Source: Alphaproteobacteria bacterium
GTDB lineage: Bacteria > Pseudomonadota > Alphaproteobacteria > Rhizobiales > Aestuariivirgaceae
Assembly (NCBI GenBank): GCA_026400595.1
Contig: JAPLOT010000260.1
Span: 1 to 15,182, forward strand
Direction of reading: 5' to 3'
Length of the DNA stretch: 15,182 nt
A model generated the notes under the pieces. The model did no database searches and was not told where the DNA came from. It saw only the letters and a program-made list of their open reading frames with translations. The translations under genes were made by a program, and so were the position numbers. Numbering within the stretch: position 1 is the stretch's first letter; each line of letters opens with the position of its first letter. Of this stretch, positions 13,958 through 15,182 are shown in pieces.

Positions 13958-14263
13958 TTACCAGCTCGACTTGACCATGCCGGGGATGAGACCCTGGTTG
14001 GCCAGATCGCGAAGCGCCAGACGCGACATCTTGATTTTCCTGTAGTAGGCACGCGGACGGCCCGTCAGCTCGCAGCGGTTGCGGATGCGCGTGGGCGCCG
14101 AATTGCGTGGCAGCTGGGCCAGCTTGAGCTGGGCCTCGAAGCGCTCTTCCATGGTAGCGCTCTTGTTCTGCGCGATCGCCTTGAGGCGGGCGCGCTTGCC
14201 GGCATACTGCTTCGCCATCTTGCGGCGGCGATTGTTCTTCTCTACCGAGCTTGTCTTTGCCAT
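13958..14263 (-). CDS. rpsN: 30S ribosomal protein S14 (zinc-free long form)
   Basis: S14 sits in the 30S head next to S3 and S10. The 101 residues start MAKTSSVEKNNRRRK and contain KLAQLPRNSAPTRIRNRC, ELTGRPRAYYRKIKMSR and GLIPGMVKSSW. Only one Cys is present in the region that forms the zinc ribbon in short S14 proteins, so this is the zinc-independent long type. The same frame is open to 14533, but that part is antisense-like, overlaps rplE and has no S14 character. Confidence 0.98.
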   Translation of the reverse strand: MAKTSSVEKNNRRRKMAKQYAGKRARLKAIAQNKSATMEERFEAQLKLAQLPRNSAPTRIRNRCELTGRPRAYYRKIKMSRLALRDLANQGLIPGMVKSSW

Positions 14264-14291
14264 GTGGGCTACCTCAGCCTTTTCAATTGTC

Positions 14292-14981
14292 TCAAGCCGC
14301 CTTGCGGACGGGCTTGCGGAAGGGGAAGTTGAACGCGTCGATGAGCGCGCGGGCTTCCTCGTCGGTCTTCGCAGACGTGCAGATGATGACATCCATGCCC
14401 CAGACGCGATCGATACGGTCGTAGTCGATCTCCGGGAAAATGATGTGCTCCTTGATGCCGAACGCGTAATTTCCATTGCCGTCGAAGCTGCGGTCCGTGA
14501 GGCCACGGAAGTCGCGCACGCGCGGCAGTGCAATGGTGATCAGGCGGTCAAGGAACTCGTACATGCGCGTCTTGCGCATGGTGACCTTGGCGCCGATCGC
14601 CAGGTTCTCGCGGATCTTGAACTGCGCGATGGCATTGCGGGCCTTGGTGATCACCACCTTCTGGCCTGCGATCTTCTCGAGTTCGCTGGCCGCGACCTGC
14701 ACCAGCTTGGAGTCCTGCGTCGCCTCGCCGATGCCCATGTTGAGCACGATCTTGGTGATGCGCGGCACTTCCATCACGTTCTTGTAGCCGAACTTCGCGG
14801 TCAGCTGCGGGCGCACGACCTCGTCGTAGTGCTTGCGCAGGCGCGGCACATAGTCGGCCGGCAGCGTTTCCGCCGGACCGGCAGCACGCGCCTCGGCCGC
14901 TTCGGCCTTGGCCTTCTTGCCTTCGGCCTTCTTGGCCGGAGCCGCCTTGGCGGGGGCCTTCTTGGTCTTTTCCTCAGCCAT
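14292..14981 (-). CDS. rplE: 50S ribosomal protein L5 with a Lys/Ala-rich N-terminal extension
   Basis: L5 forms the central protuberance with 5S rRNA and touches the P-site tRNA. The core starts near residue 44 (YVPRLRKHYDEVVRP) and includes FGYKNVMEVPRITKIVLNMG (64-83), KIRENLAIGAKVTMR, FRGLTDRSFDGNGNYAFGI and the C-terminal GMDVIICTSAKTDEEAR. The 229 residues exceed the usual 180 or so because of about 42 N-terminal residues rich in Lys, Ala and Glu. The ATG at 14981 overlaps the end of rplX by 8 bases; no later ATG precedes the core, so the extension is probably translated. Confidence 0.97.
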   Translation of the reverse strand: MAEEKTKKAPAKAAPAKKAEGKKAKAEAAEARAAGPAETLPADYVPRLRKHYDEVVRPQLTAKFGYKNVMEVPRITKIVLNMGIGEATQDSKLVQVAASELEKIAGQKVVITKARNAIAQFKIRENLAIGAKVTMRKTRMYEFLDRLITIALPRVRDFRGLTDRSFDGNGNYAFGIKEHIIFPEIDYDRIDRVWGMDVIICTSAKTDEEARALIDAFNFPFRKPVRKAA

Positions 14982-15182
14982 CGATCACTTCTCCAGAACG
15001 CTTGGCCACACGCACCTTCTTGCCATCGGCAAGAAACTTGGAGCCCACGCGGGTCGGCTTGCCGTCCTTCGGATCGCGCAGAGCCAGGTTCGACACATGG
15101 ATCGGCAGCTCCTTCGAGATGATGCCGCCCTCCTGCGAGGCCGTCTGGCGGGTATGGCGCTTGGCCACGTTCACGCCGCGCA
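14974..15182 (-). CDS. rplX: 50S ribosomal protein L24, C-terminal part
   Basis: L24 is an early assembly initiator of the 50S subunit, located near the tunnel exit. The window holds its last 69 or so residues, from RGVNVAKRHTRQT through GGIISKELPIHVSNLAL to VGSKFLADGKKVRVAKRSGE and the end VIDG. The frame continues past the window edge, so the start lies outside. The TGA falls inside the first codons of rplE (8-base overlap), pointing to coupled translation. Confidence 0.95.
   Translation of the reverse strand, partial: RGVNVAKRHTRQTASQEGGIISKELPIHVSNLALRDPKDGKPTRVGSKFLADGKKVRVAKRSGEVIDG

Noticed and set aside
14079..15122. A 347-codon plus-strand frame opposite rpsN, rplE and rplX
   Set aside because: It is a shadow of three certain ribosomal genes; the composition is typical of antisense frames in GC-rich DNA.
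1..15182. CRISPR arrays, insertion sequences, integrases, tRNA or rRNA genes
   Set aside because: None seen: no regularly spaced repeats, no transposase-like protein and no tRNA-like fold noticed on reading both strands.

Overview
The window is chromosomal DNA, roughly 60-65 % G+C by eye, from an alphaproteobacterium. The main evidence is a complete spc/alpha ribosomal-protein block in the order rplX-rplE-rpsN-rpsH-rplF-rplR-rpsE-rpmD-rplO-secY-adk-rpsM-rpsK-rpoA-rplQ. In it adk sits between secY and rpsM, rpmJ is not between secY and rpsM, and rpsD is not between rpsK and rpoA; this arrangement is typical of Alphaproteobacteria. The protein sequences (RpoA, SecY, zinc-lid Adk, 101-residue S14) agree. 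I cannot assign a genus.

Layout. Bases 1-293 (+) are the 3' end of uvrA, which carries an in-frame amber codon. They are followed by a gamma-glutamylcyclotransferase-like gene (+) and a DoxX-family membrane protein (+). A 13-bp GC-rich hairpin at 1301-1329 separates these from convergent genes on the minus strand: rarA, a Do/DegP-type periplasmic protease and an Lrp/AsnC regulator, probably one transcript (lrp-degP-rarA, with a TGATG overlap between degP and rarA). Divergent from lrp is a fold-III PLP-dependent ornithine/lysine-type decarboxylase (+). Its stop codon directly abuts the stop of a convergent LuxR-type regulator (-). The rest, 6647-15182, is the minus-strand ribosomal block. It ends at an intrinsic terminator 26 nt after rplQ and runs off the right edge inside rplX.

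The ribosomal block supplies 50S and 30S proteins, the SecY translocon channel, adenylate kinase and the RNA polymerase alpha subunit from one tightly packed unit. Only two spacers in it are sizeable: about 200 nt before rpsM and about 100 nt before rpoA. Both can fold into strong hairpins on the coding-strand RNA, and the first also holds a plausible promoter. They are the best places to look for internal control of the alpha part of the operon.

The lrp/decarboxylase/luxR group looks like a small accessory cassette (amino-acid or polyamine metabolism plus signalling) placed between rplQ and the degP-rarA pair. I found no mobile element, CRISPR array, tRNA or rRNA, and nothing that amounts to a clearly new system. 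The items most worth checking are the uvrA amber codon, the LuxR with Tyr at the position of the ligand-contacting Trp57, the dyad in the lrp/decarboxylase spacer, and the two structured ribosomal spacers. No stretch longer than about 200 bases lacks a gene.
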